From Peptococcaceae bacterium (GTDB lineage: Bacteria; Bacillota; Peptococcia; DRI-13), in assembly GCA_020054815.1 (NCBI GenBank), contig JAIHAN010000011.1:1-35100 (forward strand): a DNA stretch of 35,100 nucleotides, read 5' to 3'. Below the pieces are notes generated by a model. The model was not told where the DNA came from, made no database searches, and saw nothing but the letters and a program-made list of their open reading frames with translations. The position numbers and the translations under genes were made by a program. Below, one piece after another: positions 7,371 through 14,783 of this stretch. Every line of letters begins with the position of its first letter. The stretch's first letter is position 1.

Positions 7371-8147
7371 ATGCACATTTTAGTGACCAATGACGATGGT
7401 ATTATGGCGCCGGGCCTTTTAGAACTGGCCAAAACAATGACAAAACTGGGAGAAGTTATTGTAGTAGCACCGGCGGAAGAAAAAAGTGCTACCGGTCATG
7501 GCATCACCGTTCACCAGCCCCTGCGGATCAAAGAGTTTCACTTACCCGGTATAGGGCAAGCCTGGGCCGTAACCGGCACACCGGCGGATTGTGTAAAACT
7601 TGGTCTTAAAGAACTGGTCTCTAAGGAATGCAGCCTGGTCATTTCCGGCATTAATAATGGCCCTAACCTGGGGACCGATGTCTTGTATTCAGGGACAGTC
7701 TCTGCAGCCATTGAAGGTGTACTTTTAGGTATACCTTCGATAGCGGTTTCCCTGGCTTCCTATGAAGCAGATGATTACAAACTCTCCGCAGAGGTAGCTT
7801 TATTTGTGGCAGAACAACTGTATGCCAACAAGGAGACTTTGCCGCCGGATACCCTTCTGAACATTAATGTACCCTCCGTGCCCAGAGAGCGGCTTAAAGG
7901 TTACAAAGTCACCAAACTGGGGATTCGTGAATATGAAAATGTTTTTGATAAACGTACTGACCCCAGGGGGCGGCCCTATTACTGGCTGGCGGGCGACATC
8001 ATTCCTTCACGGGAAGAAGACCCGGAAATTGATTTGGTGGCTGTGGAATACAACTTTGTATCAGTAACACCTATCCATTTTGATTTAACCAACTATCGAA
8101 TTATCAATAAAGTGAAAGAGTGGGGAATTGAAGCGGTAAAACCCTAA
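7371..8147 (+). CDS. surE: 5'/3'-nucleotidase SurE
   Basis: Metal-dependent phosphatase of the SurE family, which removes phosphate from nucleoside monophosphates and is linked to stationary-phase survival. The N terminus ILVTNDDGIMAPGL holds the metal-binding Asp pair (residues 8-9). SATGHGITVHQPLRI, GTPADCVKLGL and SGINNGPNLGTDVLYSGTVSAAIEG match the conserved family blocks. At 258 residues it has normal length. ATG 7371 is preceded by CAGGAGGAAG. A bidirectional hairpin follows the stop, shared with the convergent spoVB gene. Confidence 0.97.
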   Translation: MHILVTNDDGIMAPGLLELAKTMTKLGEVIVVAPAEEKSATGHGITVHQPLRIKEFHLPGIGQAWAVTGTPADCVKLGLKELVSKECSLVISGINNGPNLGTDVLYSGTVSAAIEGVLLGIPSIAVSLASYEADDYKLSAEVALFVAEQLYANKETLPPDTLLNINVPSVPRERLKGYKVTKLGIREYENVFDKRTDPRGRPYYWLAGDIIPSREEDPEIDLVAVEYNFVSVTPIHFDLTNYRIINKVKEWGIEAVKP

Positions 8148-8169
8148 AAGCCTGATTAAACAGGCTTTT
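8146..8169. terminator. Bidirectional terminator between surE and spoVB
   Basis: The stem AAAAGCCTG/CAGGCTTTT (8146-8154 with 8161-8169) and a 6-base loop are followed by T-rich sequence on the plus strand and by T residues (from AAAA) on the minus strand. The loop includes the stop codon of the convergent spoVB gene, so one hairpin serves both. Confidence 0.88.
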
Positions 8170-9682
8170 TTATTATATTTTGTTTCACCTGCTCTATAAT
8201 CAGACGGATATATTTATCACCGGTCAAGAACATCGCCAGGTAAAAAATACCGGCAAAAAGGAAAGCCAGAGTTAATAAGACCATGAGATTTTGCTCAATT
8301 ATGGGTGCAAAGGTGAATAATAAAAATATTAGAATTATGCTGCTCAAAAAAAGCCTCAGGTACAGAGTGTAATTGAGTCTAAACTTGGTTTTGTTTTTAA
8401 CAACACACAGATTGATAAAACAGGCAATAACGTAGCTTAAAATATAACTGAGGGCGATAGCCACTTTGGCCATGTCCGGTTGGGCACAAAAATAATAAAT
8501 TCCGGAGATACGGATGAGACCCCCTAATAAAGTGGTGAGAAAAATAATTTTTACGTAACCCAATCCCTGTAAGATACCTGACATGGTTTGTGACAAATAT
8601 AAGAAGATACAGCCGCAGGACATAATTTTCAGCAATAGGCCGGCCCGTGTTACATTAAATAACAATTGGGTGAGGGCGGGACCCCAAAAAAATAAAACCA
8701 GTATACTGGGGACTCCTGCCAGCAGGGTGATTCCGATAGCGTCTGTCGTGCGCTGGCTCAATAATTTGGCCTGTTTTCGGCTCTGGGCCTCAGCAATGGC
8801 TGGTACTAAGGTAGTGGCCAGGGAGAAGGTTAAAATAGAAGGGATGGTGATGAGGGTAAACACAACCCCTGTTAGTTCACCGTAAAATGAGGTGGCCTGG
8901 GAAAGAGAAAAGCCTGATTTCATTAACTGCTGTGGAATTAAACTGGCCTCTACGGTCATACAAAGCGTTATTACCAGCCTGGTGATGGTAACCGGTATCC
9001 CGAAAGAAAATAATTTGTGCAAGACTTTCAAGGAAGGCCAGACAATGAGCCAACTAACGGCCACATTTCGCCTGTACCTGTGCCAGATGTAGACTAAACC
9101 CGCAATTTCACTGAGTAAAATGCCGCCGGCCAAACCAACCGCCGCCCAGGTTAAACCATAGGGAACCAGAACAGTTACTAGAGTCAGACCCGTTACGAAA
9201 CGTACAACCTGTTCCACAAGCTGCGTCAAGGCCGTTGGTCTCATATCCTGGGTACCCTGAAAATAGCCGCGGAAACCTGAAGATACTGCCACCAGAAGGA
9301 GAGAGGGGGTAAGTACCAGGAAGCAGGGGATGACCCGGGGATCAGCGTATAATTTACTAATAAGAAGAGGGGAAAAAAGGATTAAAAGAAATGCTCCGCC
9401 GGTAGACAAAAGGATGAGGAGGGTTAGGGCCATTCCTAATATTTTTTGGGATTCTTCTTCATTATTTGTTTCTGCAACGCTCTTGGATACAGCCAGGGGG
9501 AGTCCTGCGTTGGTGATGACCATGGCTGTGATATAGAGGGGAAAAACCATGTTAAAAACGCCCACTCCCTCGGTGCCGATGATCCTGACAATGATAATTT
9601 GATAAATGAACCCTATTATTTTCACCAAGCCGCTGGCCATAACCAGGATAAAAGCTCCCTTCAGAAAAGAATGTTTAGCCAT
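8156..9682 (-). CDS. spoVB: Stage V sporulation protein B-type flippase (MATE/MOP superfamily)
   Basis: Polytopic membrane protein of 508 residues with about 12-14 hydrophobic segments, in the polysaccharide-transporter branch of the MOP flippase superfamily. The N terminus MAKHSFLKGAFILVMASGLV, followed by GFIYQIIIVRIIGTEGVGVFNMVFPLY and ITNAGLPLAVSKSVAE, is typical of SpoVB and its close relatives, which act in spore cortex synthesis, probably by moving lipid-linked precursors. Length is close to Bacillus SpoVB (about 518). ATG 9682 is preceded by GGAGGAG at good spacing. A sigma-E-like promoter is visible about 30 bases upstream. Sporulating Clostridia often carry several paralogues (SpoVB, YkvU, MurJ-like), so the exact orthologue is not certain. 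Confidence 0.82.
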   Translation of the reverse strand: MAKHSFLKGAFILVMASGLVKIIGFIYQIIIVRIIGTEGVGVFNMVFPLYITAMVITNAGLPLAVSKSVAETNNEEESQKILGMALTLLILLSTGGAFLLILFSPLLISKLYADPRVIPCFLVLTPSLLLVAVSSGFRGYFQGTQDMRPTALTQLVEQVVRFVTGLTLVTVLVPYGLTWAAVGLAGGILLSEIAGLVYIWHRYRRNVAVSWLIVWPSLKVLHKLFSFGIPVTITRLVITLCMTVEASLIPQQLMKSGFSLSQATSFYGELTGVVFTLITIPSILTFSLATTLVPAIAEAQSRKQAKLLSQRTTDAIGITLLAGVPSILVLFFWGPALTQLLFNVTRAGLLLKIMSCGCIFLYLSQTMSGILQGLGYVKIIFLTTLLGGLIRISGIYYFCAQPDMAKVAIALSYILSYVIACFINLCVVKNKTKFRLNYTLYLRLFLSSIILIFLLFTFAPIIEQNLMVLLTLAFLFAGIFYLAMFLTGDKYIRLIIEQVKQNIIKKPV

Positions 9683-9712
9683 AATACTCCTCCAAAGTTT
9701 TACACTTAAAAA

Positions 9713-9740
9713 TAACTATGTCATTACGGAGAAAAATATC
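9713..9740 (-). promoter_or_regulatory. Candidate sigma-E promoter of spoVB
   Basis: On the minus strand GATATT (9740-9735) and CATAGTTA (9720-9713) are separated by 14 bases, resembling the sigma-E pattern of an ATA-containing -35 and a CATA-n-n-n -10. Bacillus spoVB is expressed under sigma-E. The match is partial and was judged by eye. Confidence 0.4.
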
Positions 9741-9744
9741 ATCA

Positions 9745-9945
9745 CTATTTCCGGGGGAGCCATGTAAAAGCATAAAAAAAGACTGCCACATGCAGCATTC
9801 TCAGTTTTAACCATAAATTTTTCAATGGAGCGGGGAAGAGATGCCCCTGCACCTTACAGATAACCCACCAGTCACCTGTTAAGAAAAGTACAGAAAATAT
9901 GTTAAAAGGAAGAAAAAGGGAAATAATATAAGCAAACAGAGCCAT
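9745..9945 (-). CDS. Doubtful small membrane protein
   Basis: The 429-base gap between spoVB and the EF-G gene holds one minus-strand frame. From ATG 9945, with GGAAGG 2 bases upstream, it would encode about 66 residues with a hydrophobic N terminus (LFAYIISLFLPFNIFSVLFL), a Cys-containing middle and a C-terminal aromatic stretch (VAVFFYAFTWLP). The frame extends upstream to ATG 10050 without a ribosome site. Nothing about it is recognisable, and the spacing of the site is poor. It may be chance. Otherwise the gap holds only the spoVB promoter region and the leader of the EF-G gene. Confidence 0.25.
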   Translation of the reverse strand: MALFAYIISLFLPFNIFSVLFLTGDWWVICKVQGHLFPAPLKNLWLKLRMLHVAVFFYAFTWLPRK

Positions 9946-10111
9946 AACCTTCCATTTGGTAAAATTGCCGTAAATTTGATGTAATTTTATGATTAACAAA
10001 AAGAAGGATTTTTTAAACTTGTGATTAATATTATTAGTTAAATAAACCACGTTTGTCCTTATTGCCTACAGACGAACGTAATAAAAAATTCTTCCAAAGG
10101 AGGGGCTCATA

Positions 10112-12151
10112 TTGCGAACCTATGACAGTAAGAAACTCAGAAATGTGGGCATATTAGCTCATGGAGGTGCGGGTAAAACCTCTTTAACCGAGGCCATACT
10201 GTTTAATGCCGGTCACACCACTCGTTTAGGTAAAGTTGATGACGGAAATACGGTTACGGATTATCTTCCCGAGGAAATCAAACGTAAAGTTACTGTTAGT
10301 ACAACCCTTGCTCCTGTAGAATGGAAGGACACAAAGATCAATATTCTGGATACACCCGGTTATGCTGATTTTATAGGTGAAGTCAAAAGTGCAATGAGGG
10401 CTATTGATAGTATTATCATGGTGGTGTGTGGTGCTTCCGGCGTGGAAGTCCAAACCGAAGTACACTGGGATGCCGCTGAAGAGGCTAAAATACCTCGTTT
10501 GGCCTTTATCAATAAACTGGACCGGGAAAATTCCAATTTTTACCGGGTGTTAGACGATATGCAGCAGCGTTTCGGCAACCATGTGGTGCCTATTATGCTG
10601 CCTATCGGTGCGGAAGACAGTTTTACTGGCGTTGTCGATATTCTCAAACAAAAAGCTTACAAATTTGAAGGAACTAAAGTAAAAGAAGAGCCCATTCCCG
10701 ATAACCTGAAAACTGAGGTGGAGAAATACAGAGAGGCTTTAATGGAAGCTGCGGCTGAAGGCGATGACGAGCTTCTCATGAAATATTTGGAGGGAGAGCC
10801 CCTTACCGATGAAGAGATTTACACTGGTTTGAAGGCCGGTGTCATGAATGCTAAAGTAGTCCCCGTCTTTTGTGGTTCTGCCTTGAAAAATATCGGTATT
10901 CAACCTCTCATGGACGCTGTTTTGGAACTGCTGCCCTCTCCTGTGGATCATGCGGAGGGAAAAGACTTAACCAAAGAACCTCTGGCCGCTATTGTTTTTA
11001 AGACCCTGGCTGACCCCTTTGTTGGTAAACTCAGTTTTGTGAAAGTTGTCAGCGGTATCTTGAAAGGTGATAGTACGGTTTACAATGTCAATAAGGAAAA
11101 AGAGGAACGCTTTGGTTCATTAATGGTCATGCGGGGTAAAAACCAGGATACAGTGACGGAAGCCTATCCCGGTGATATTGTAGCTATTGCCAAGCTGGCT
11201 GTCACTGTAACGGGTGATACACTGGGTATAAAAGACAAAACTCCAATTCTCCCGGGTGTTAACTTCCCTGCTCCCACCTACTCTGTAGCTGTAGAAGCAA
11301 AATCCCGTAATGATGAAGATAAAGTAGGTAATGCACTCTACAGGTTATTAGAGGAAGATCCCACCTTAAGACTGGAGAAGAATACGGAAACCAAACAAAC
11401 AATTCTCACCGGTATGGGTGAGCAGCACCTGGATATTATCATGGAAAGGCTGCAACGAAAATTCGGGGTAGAAGTAAATCTTTCTACGCCGCGTGTACCT
11501 TACCGTGAAACCATCCGCGGCACTGCTGAATATGAATACAAACACAAGAAGCAGTCGGGCGGACATGGACAGTACGGACACGTTAAGCTGCGTTTTGAAC
11601 CCCTTCCTGATAAAGAATTTGAGTTTGCTGAAACCATTTTTGGCGGTGCTGTGCCTAAGAACTACCATCCTGCTGTAGAAAAAGGCGTGCGGGAAGCTAT
11701 GTTAGAAGGAATCCTCGCCGGATATCCCATGACAAACATCAAGGTAACTCTCTATGACGGTTCTTATCACGAAGTTGACTCTTCCGAAATGTCCTTCAAG
11801 ATCGCTGCCAATATGGCCTTTAAGAAGGGTGTAGAGAAGGCAAGACCCGTTTTAATGGAACCTATTATGAACGTTGAAGTCTATGTACCCGAACAGTTCA
11901 TGGGAGATATTATCAGTGATTTGAACGGTAAGAGAGGACGCATCATGGGTATGGAACCAAAAGGAAAATGGCAGGTAGTAAAAGCTCAGGTTCCCCTTTC
12001 CGAAATGTATCGTTACGCTATTGATTTAAAATCCATTACCCAGGGACGCGGTCATTTTAGTATGGATTTCTCCCATTATGAAGATGTACCACAGCAAATT
12101 GCCAAAGAAATTATTGAAGAGGCCATGAGAAACCAGGAAAAAACCAGTTAA
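10112..12151 (+). CDS. Elongation factor G-like GTPase (EF-G-2 type)
   Basis: Translational GTPase of 679 residues, slightly shorter than canonical EF-G. G1 is AHGGAGKT (16-23), G3 is DTPG (80-83) and G4 is NKLD (134-137). Domains II-V follow, with the C-terminal SxxMSFKIAANMAFKKG and GQYGHVKLRFEP blocks. The switch I region reads DYLPEEIKRKVTVST instead of the canonical EQERGITI motif, and the P-loop has Gly-Gly where canonical EF-G has Ile-Asp. Both are marks of the EF-G-2/EF-G-like subfamily (as in Thermus EF-G-2) rather than the main fusA product. Paralogues of this type have GTPase activity, but their cellular role is unsettled. TTG 10112 is preceded by AAAGGAGGGG. The gene is alone, not in the usual rpsL-rpsG-fusA-tuf cluster, and ends in a strong terminator. 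Confidence 0.88.
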   Translation: MRTYDSKKLRNVGILAHGGAGKTSLTEAILFNAGHTTRLGKVDDGNTVTDYLPEEIKRKVTVSTTLAPVEWKDTKINILDTPGYADFIGEVKSAMRAIDSIIMVVCGASGVEVQTEVHWDAAEEAKIPRLAFINKLDRENSNFYRVLDDMQQRFGNHVVPIMLPIGAEDSFTGVVDILKQKAYKFEGTKVKEEPIPDNLKTEVEKYREALMEAAAEGDDELLMKYLEGEPLTDEEIYTGLKAGVMNAKVVPVFCGSALKNIGIQPLMDAVLELLPSPVDHAEGKDLTKEPLAAIVFKTLADPFVGKLSFVKVVSGILKGDSTVYNVNKEKEERFGSLMVMRGKNQDTVTEAYPGDIVAIAKLAVTVTGDTLGIKDKTPILPGVNFPAPTYSVAVEAKSRNDEDKVGNALYRLLEEDPTLRLEKNTETKQTILTGMGEQHLDIIMERLQRKFGVEVNLSTPRVPYRETIRGTAEYEYKHKKQSGGHGQYGHVKLRFEPLPDKEFEFAETIFGGAVPKNYHPAVEKGVREAMLEGILAGYPMTNIKVTLYDGSYHEVDSSEMSFKIAANMAFKKGVEKARPVLMEPIMNVEVYVPEQFMGDIISDLNGKRGRIMGMEPKGKWQVVKAQVPLSEMYRYAIDLKSITQGRGHFSMDFSHYEDVPQQIAKEIIEEAMRNQEKTS

Positions 12152-12162
12152 GTCAGGCACCA

Positions 12163-12194
12163 AAAAAGGGAGTGCAACACTCCCTTTTTCTTTT
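12163..12194 (+). terminator. Terminator of the EF-G-like gene
   Basis: A 12-bp stem AAAAAGGGAGTG/CACTCCCTTTTT (12163-12174 with 12178-12189) and a CAA loop are followed by CTTTT. It lies 12 bases after the stop codon. Confidence 0.9.
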
Positions 12195-12269
12195 GGATAT
12201 GACAATGATTTGTCTAAAATACTATGATATAATTATTTCCGCGCGCTTCACATCCCCACGGCTGGGTAC

Positions 12270-12293
12270 AAAAAAACACCTTGTACAGGTGTT
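12270..12293 (-). terminator. Terminator of tRNA-Trp
   Basis: Read on the minus strand, AACACCT/AGGTGTT (12293-12287 with 12281-12275) pair around a 5-base loop, followed by five further T residues (seven in all counting those in the stem). It starts about 14 bases after the encoded CCA of the tRNA. Confidence 0.85.
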
Positions 12294-12306
12294 GTATTTA
12301 AAGTTT

Positions 12307-12382
12307 TGGCAGGGGCAGTAGGACTTGAACCCACAACCAACGGATTTGGAGTCCGCTACTCTACCAATTGAGCTATACCCCT
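12307..12382 (-). tRNA. tRNA-Trp (CCA anticodon)
   Basis: A 76-base cloverleaf on the minus strand. The acceptor stem AGGGGTA pairs with TGCCCCT (one G-T pair), with discriminator G73 and an encoded CCA at 12309-12307. The D arm (TAGCTCAATTGGTAGAGTA) and T arm (GTGGGTTCAAGTCCTAC) are canonical. The anticodon loop is CTCCAAA, giving anticodon CCA for the UGG tryptophan codon. It has its own promoter and terminator and so is a single-gene unit. Confidence 0.97.
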
Positions 12383-12400
12383 GCGCGTGTTACGTTTAAT

Positions 12401-12429
12401 ATTATAGGTGAAACAGGCTATGATGTCAA
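12401..12429 (-). promoter_or_regulatory. Consensus sigma-A promoter of tRNA-Trp
   Basis: On the minus strand a perfect TTGACA (12429-12424), a 17-base spacer and a perfect TATAAT (12406-12401). The predicted start point near 12394 lies about a dozen bases before the 5' end of the tRNA. Both hexamers match the consensus 6 of 6. Confidence 0.93.
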
Positions 12430-12530
12430 TAAAACATTATTAACAATTGATGGTATTATAACATGAACCAACACGAAGCTTAGTAAGTGGTAGACAAGTA
12501 TGTGGTCAAAGCATTATAGGAGGCAGATGG

Positions 12531-12962
12531 ATGATTTTACTTAGTTTAGCTCTCATGCACACTGGTTTCTATCTCCTGGAAATACTGATAGTGCCCCCGG
12601 TAGTCTTTAAGGTATCGCCTTTACTTATCTGGTTTATCTTTAGTATTGTACTAGTCATATCTTTTAATCTTAGTATAAAACTATGGAAATGGTATGACCG
12701 TATTCTCAATATTTTTTCTAAAAAATTGCGGGTGGTTGATATTTTGACCTGGGCTATTGCCTTTTGGGTATGTCTCGATTTATTCAGGGATGAGTACCTT
12801 AGGCTGGGACAGGTTTTATTAAAAATTGGTACGGAGAATGTTATTCTCTCTTATTTACCGCTCTATGCCAATTTCTATACCTGGGGAGGTTTAACATCTT
12901 TAGGATTTATGATTATTGGTCTCTTACGCATTTTTATCGATACTAATATTTTACTGGATTAA
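12531..12962 (+). CDS. Hypothetical membrane protein
   Basis: I do not recognise this 143-residue protein. It has about four membrane segments (roughly residues 5-25, 30-52, 72-90 and 115-137) with a short basic loop (KLWKWYDRILNIFSKKLR) between the second and third. ATG 12531 follows ATAGGAGGC at suitable spacing. A second membrane protein gene starts 12 bases after its stop, in the same direction and with its own strong ribosome site, so the two look like a small operon of their own. There is no enzyme motif, signal peptide or known domain that I can name. Confidence 0.75.
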   Translation: MILLSLALMHTGFYLLEILIVPPVVFKVSPLLIWFIFSIVLVISFNLSIKLWKWYDRILNIFSKKLRVVDILTWAIAFWVCLDLFRDEYLRLGQVLLKIGTENVILSYLPLYANFYTWGGLTSLGFMIIGLLRIFIDTNILLD

Positions 12963-12974
12963 GGGGGGAAAGTA

Positions 12975-13376
12975 ATGAGTAATAAATTCTGGTGGTCGTA
13001 TTTCCTGGAAACTTTGGGGGCCGGAATGGTTATTTACGGGTCTGCATCAGCCTGGGGTAAAAAGGGCTTAAACATAATCAACGGTGTAGAAGACTGGTTT
13101 GGTGCCGTTACCTTATTTTTAGGTCTTGTTACTTTATATAATCTTTACCTGGCCAAAGAAAGAGAAAGGCATTCTCTTTTAGCAATCGGTATAATCGTAC
13201 CTCTTACTGCCGCCTTAAGTTTTTTTACTATGCCCGTCCGTTATCATATTGGTGGATTCAATTTGGCTACCAGTATTCAACTGGCTTTTCCAGGCATTTA
13301 TATTGCTTTTGTGGGTGGCCTCATCATACTGGTGGCAGGATTAGGTTTATATCTTAAAAAAGGGCAGTCTAAATAA
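12975..13376 (+). CDS. Hypothetical membrane protein
   Basis: Unrecognised 133-residue protein, second gene of a pair. It has four hydrophobic segments (roughly residues 8-25, 40-58, 68-86 and 103-126). The first contains small residues (GAGMVIYGSASAWG), and there is a charged loop (YLAKERERH) after the second. ATG 12975 is preceded by AAGGGGGGAAAG. Sharing topology and a 12-base gap with the preceding gene suggests the products act together, perhaps as a membrane complex, but this is inference. A long palindrome and a hairpin terminator follow. Confidence 0.75.
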   Translation: MSNKFWWSYFLETLGAGMVIYGSASAWGKKGLNIINGVEDWFGAVTLFLGLVTLYNLYLAKERERHSLLAIGIIVPLTAALSFFTMPVRYHIGGFNLATSIQLAFPGIYIAFVGGLIILVAGLGLYLKKGQSK

Positions 13377-13390
13377 ATTTTGTACGGGGG

Positions 13391-13435
13391 AATGTAAATT
13401 AGTTGAGGTGCCAGGCACCTTAACTAATTTACATA
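13391..13435. repeat. Long near-perfect palindrome (REP-like), GGTGCC-A-GGCACC core
   Basis: Bases 13392-13412 and 13414-13434 are 21-base arms that pair at 20 of 21 positions, the exception being a G/T (13405-13421), around a single central A. The core GGTGCC-A-GGCACC with AT-rich outer arms resembles short palindromic repeats that are scattered between genes in Bacillota and mobilised by REP-associated tyrosine transposases. No T-run follows directly, so it is not a plain terminator. No transposase is in the window. Confidence 0.7.
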
Positions 13436-13450
13436 AATTTAACATAAAAT

Positions 13451-13479
13451 AAGAGGAGCGTCGCTCCTCTTGCTTTTTT
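13451..13479 (+). terminator. Terminator after the membrane-protein pair
   Basis: A 9-bp perfect stem AAGAGGAGC/GCTCCTCTT (13451-13459 with 13463-13471) and a 3-base loop are followed by GCTTTTTT. An A-rich stretch on the left could let it work for the convergent radical SAM gene too. Confidence 0.85.
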
Positions 13480-13490
13480 GAGGGAAGATA

Positions 13491-14366
13491 CTATAGCATC
13501 CGGTTATAGTCTACAGGCAAGGCCTTGATATTGGCACGGCTCAGATAATATTCCAGCTTTTGCAGGATCAGGTTTCTTTCCTGATTAAGGACTCCGGCCA
13601 GGCTAAAATAATTGGAAACGTGATTAGCCCGGTACACGCAGTTGTCCAGGTCAACATGCTGCATGAATAGATGTAATTCCTTTAGGGTTTCCCAGGGAGT
13701 CAAGAAGGTAAATTTGCCTTCTTTGATTTTGCGTAAAAGGGGAGCCCCTTCCTCCAGCAATAAAGTTAAAGAAGCCAGGTAATGAGGATTAATCTCCGAA
13801 ACCACCCGCGCTGTTTCCAGGGCATGTTCCTCCCACAGTTCCCTGCCCCCGAGCCCGGAGATAATGGTTGCCGAGAGCTTAAGACCGCTCTTTTTAACTT
13901 TTTGGCCGGCCTCAACCATTTCCTGTGGAGAAGCACCTTTATGCACGAGTTTTAAAACCTGTTCACTGCCGCTTTCAATCCCTAAGTAGACAAGGCCTAA
14001 CCCTTCTTGATATAGGGTTTCCAGTTCAGCAGGGGTTTTGCCAAGGATGTCTTTCGGTCCCCCGTAAATACTAACCCGCTTCAGCGAAGGAAACTTTACA
14101 TATAATAGCTTAAGGGTCTTGACAAGGGTTTCCGTAGGCAGGGCCAGGGCATTGCCATCGGCCAAAAAGATTCTTTTAGTATGGGGGTATTCTTGAGAAA
14201 CAGTGTTAATCAGTTCACTGATTTCCGGCCAGTCTTTCTGCCGGAATCTTTTTTGTTTGTACATGGTACAAAAAGTACAAGCGTTATGGGAACAGCCAAT
14301 AGTGACCTGTAAAATTAAACTGTAGGCTTCACTGGGCGGCCGGTACAGCGGGTAATCATAATTCAC
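13491..14366 (-). CDS. Radical SAM protein (COG1032-like)
   Basis: A 291-residue radical S-adenosylmethionine enzyme. The cluster-binding cysteines are Cys25, Cys30 and Cys33 in GCSHNACTFC, a C-x4-C-x2-C spacing rather than the classical C-x3-C-x2-C. This spacing is known from a group of uncharacterised radical SAM proteins with a GCSxNxCxFC motif. Later blocks such as RIFLADGNALALPTETL, RVSIYGGP and LVYLGIESGSEQVL fit the SAM-binding TIM barrel and match Elp3/MiaB-type oxygen-independent coproporphyrinogen oxidase relatives. GTG 14366 has GGGAGG 10 bases upstream. It stands alone on the minus strand. The substrate is unknown. Confidence 0.85.
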   Translation of the reverse strand: MNYDYPLYRPPSEAYSLILQVTIGCSHNACTFCTMYKQKRFRQKDWPEISELINTVSQEYPHTKRIFLADGNALALPTETLVKTLKLLYVKFPSLKRVSIYGGPKDILGKTPAELETLYQEGLGLVYLGIESGSEQVLKLVHKGASPQEMVEAGQKVKKSGLKLSATIISGLGGRELWEEHALETARVVSEINPHYLASLTLLLEEGAPLLRKIKEGKFTFLTPWETLKELHLFMQHVDLDNCVYRANHVSNYFSLAGVLNQERNLILQKLEYYLSRANIKALPVDYNRML

Positions 14367-14504
14367 GAAAAGCTACCTCCCGTTCATTTATTATAATCTA
14401 AAATTGATTTCACTGCTCACTTGGAATCATTTACATAAAGGCAAATTGGCATGCCATGTCGAATAACACAAAATCATTATATTTGCGTGAAGAGGAGATG
14501 TAAA

Positions 14505-14696
14505 GTGTTGATTCGTCTAATTTACGAGGATGAAGAGGTTATGAAAATAAAAGAAAGTATACAGAATTTAAATGTAAAACAGCTCCGTTTTCTGGAAGAA
14601 ATTATCCGCAGGGAAAGAATGAAACGAAAAAAGGATGTTTTTAACCAGTGGGTAAAAGAGTTAAACGAGTACGTAACAGATAAGAAGGAAGAATAA
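14505..14696 (+). CDS. Small charged hypothetical protein
   Basis: About 63 residues, rich in Lys, Arg and Glu and mostly helical (MKIKESIQNLNVKQLRFLEE, then RRERMKRKKDVFNQWVKELNEY). There is no membrane segment. The start is uncertain: GTG 14505 and TTG 14508 follow GAGGAG at 7-10 bases, while ATG 14541 follows GAAGAGG at close spacing and would remove 12 residues. Upstream residues in the same frame do not look coding. I do not recognise the family. It is followed, 31 bases later, by a promoter for the next gene, so it is probably a separate unit. Confidence 0.55.
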   Translation: MLIRLIYEDEEVMKIKESIQNLNVKQLRFLEEIIRRERMKRKKDVFNQWVKELNEYVTDKKEE

Positions 14697-14727
14697 CCTG
14701 CATATTATGTGAAACAACTTCTGGTCA

Positions 14728-14757
14728 TTGACGAAGTACGGAAAGTAAAGATATAAT
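14728..14757 (+). promoter_or_regulatory. Sigma-A promoter of the UPF0173 gene
   Basis: TTGACG (14728-14733, 5 of 6) and TATAAT (14752-14757, 6 of 6) are separated by 18 bases. The predicted start near 14764 gives a leader of only about 20 bases. Confidence 0.82.
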
Positions 14758-14783
14758 GGTAGAAAAAACCAGGAGTGATGGCC

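Noticed and set aside
9446-9709. Plus-strand reading frame of 87 codons inside the spoVB gene
   Set aside because: It lies opposite a clear membrane-protein gene, has no ribosome site and no domain-like sequence; it is a shadow of spoVB.
12195-12269. Promoter-like TTGTCT...TATAAT at about 12211-12234
   Set aside because: The spacing between the hexamers is 12 bases, too short, and the only thing downstream on that strand is the tRNA-Trp unit in antisense.
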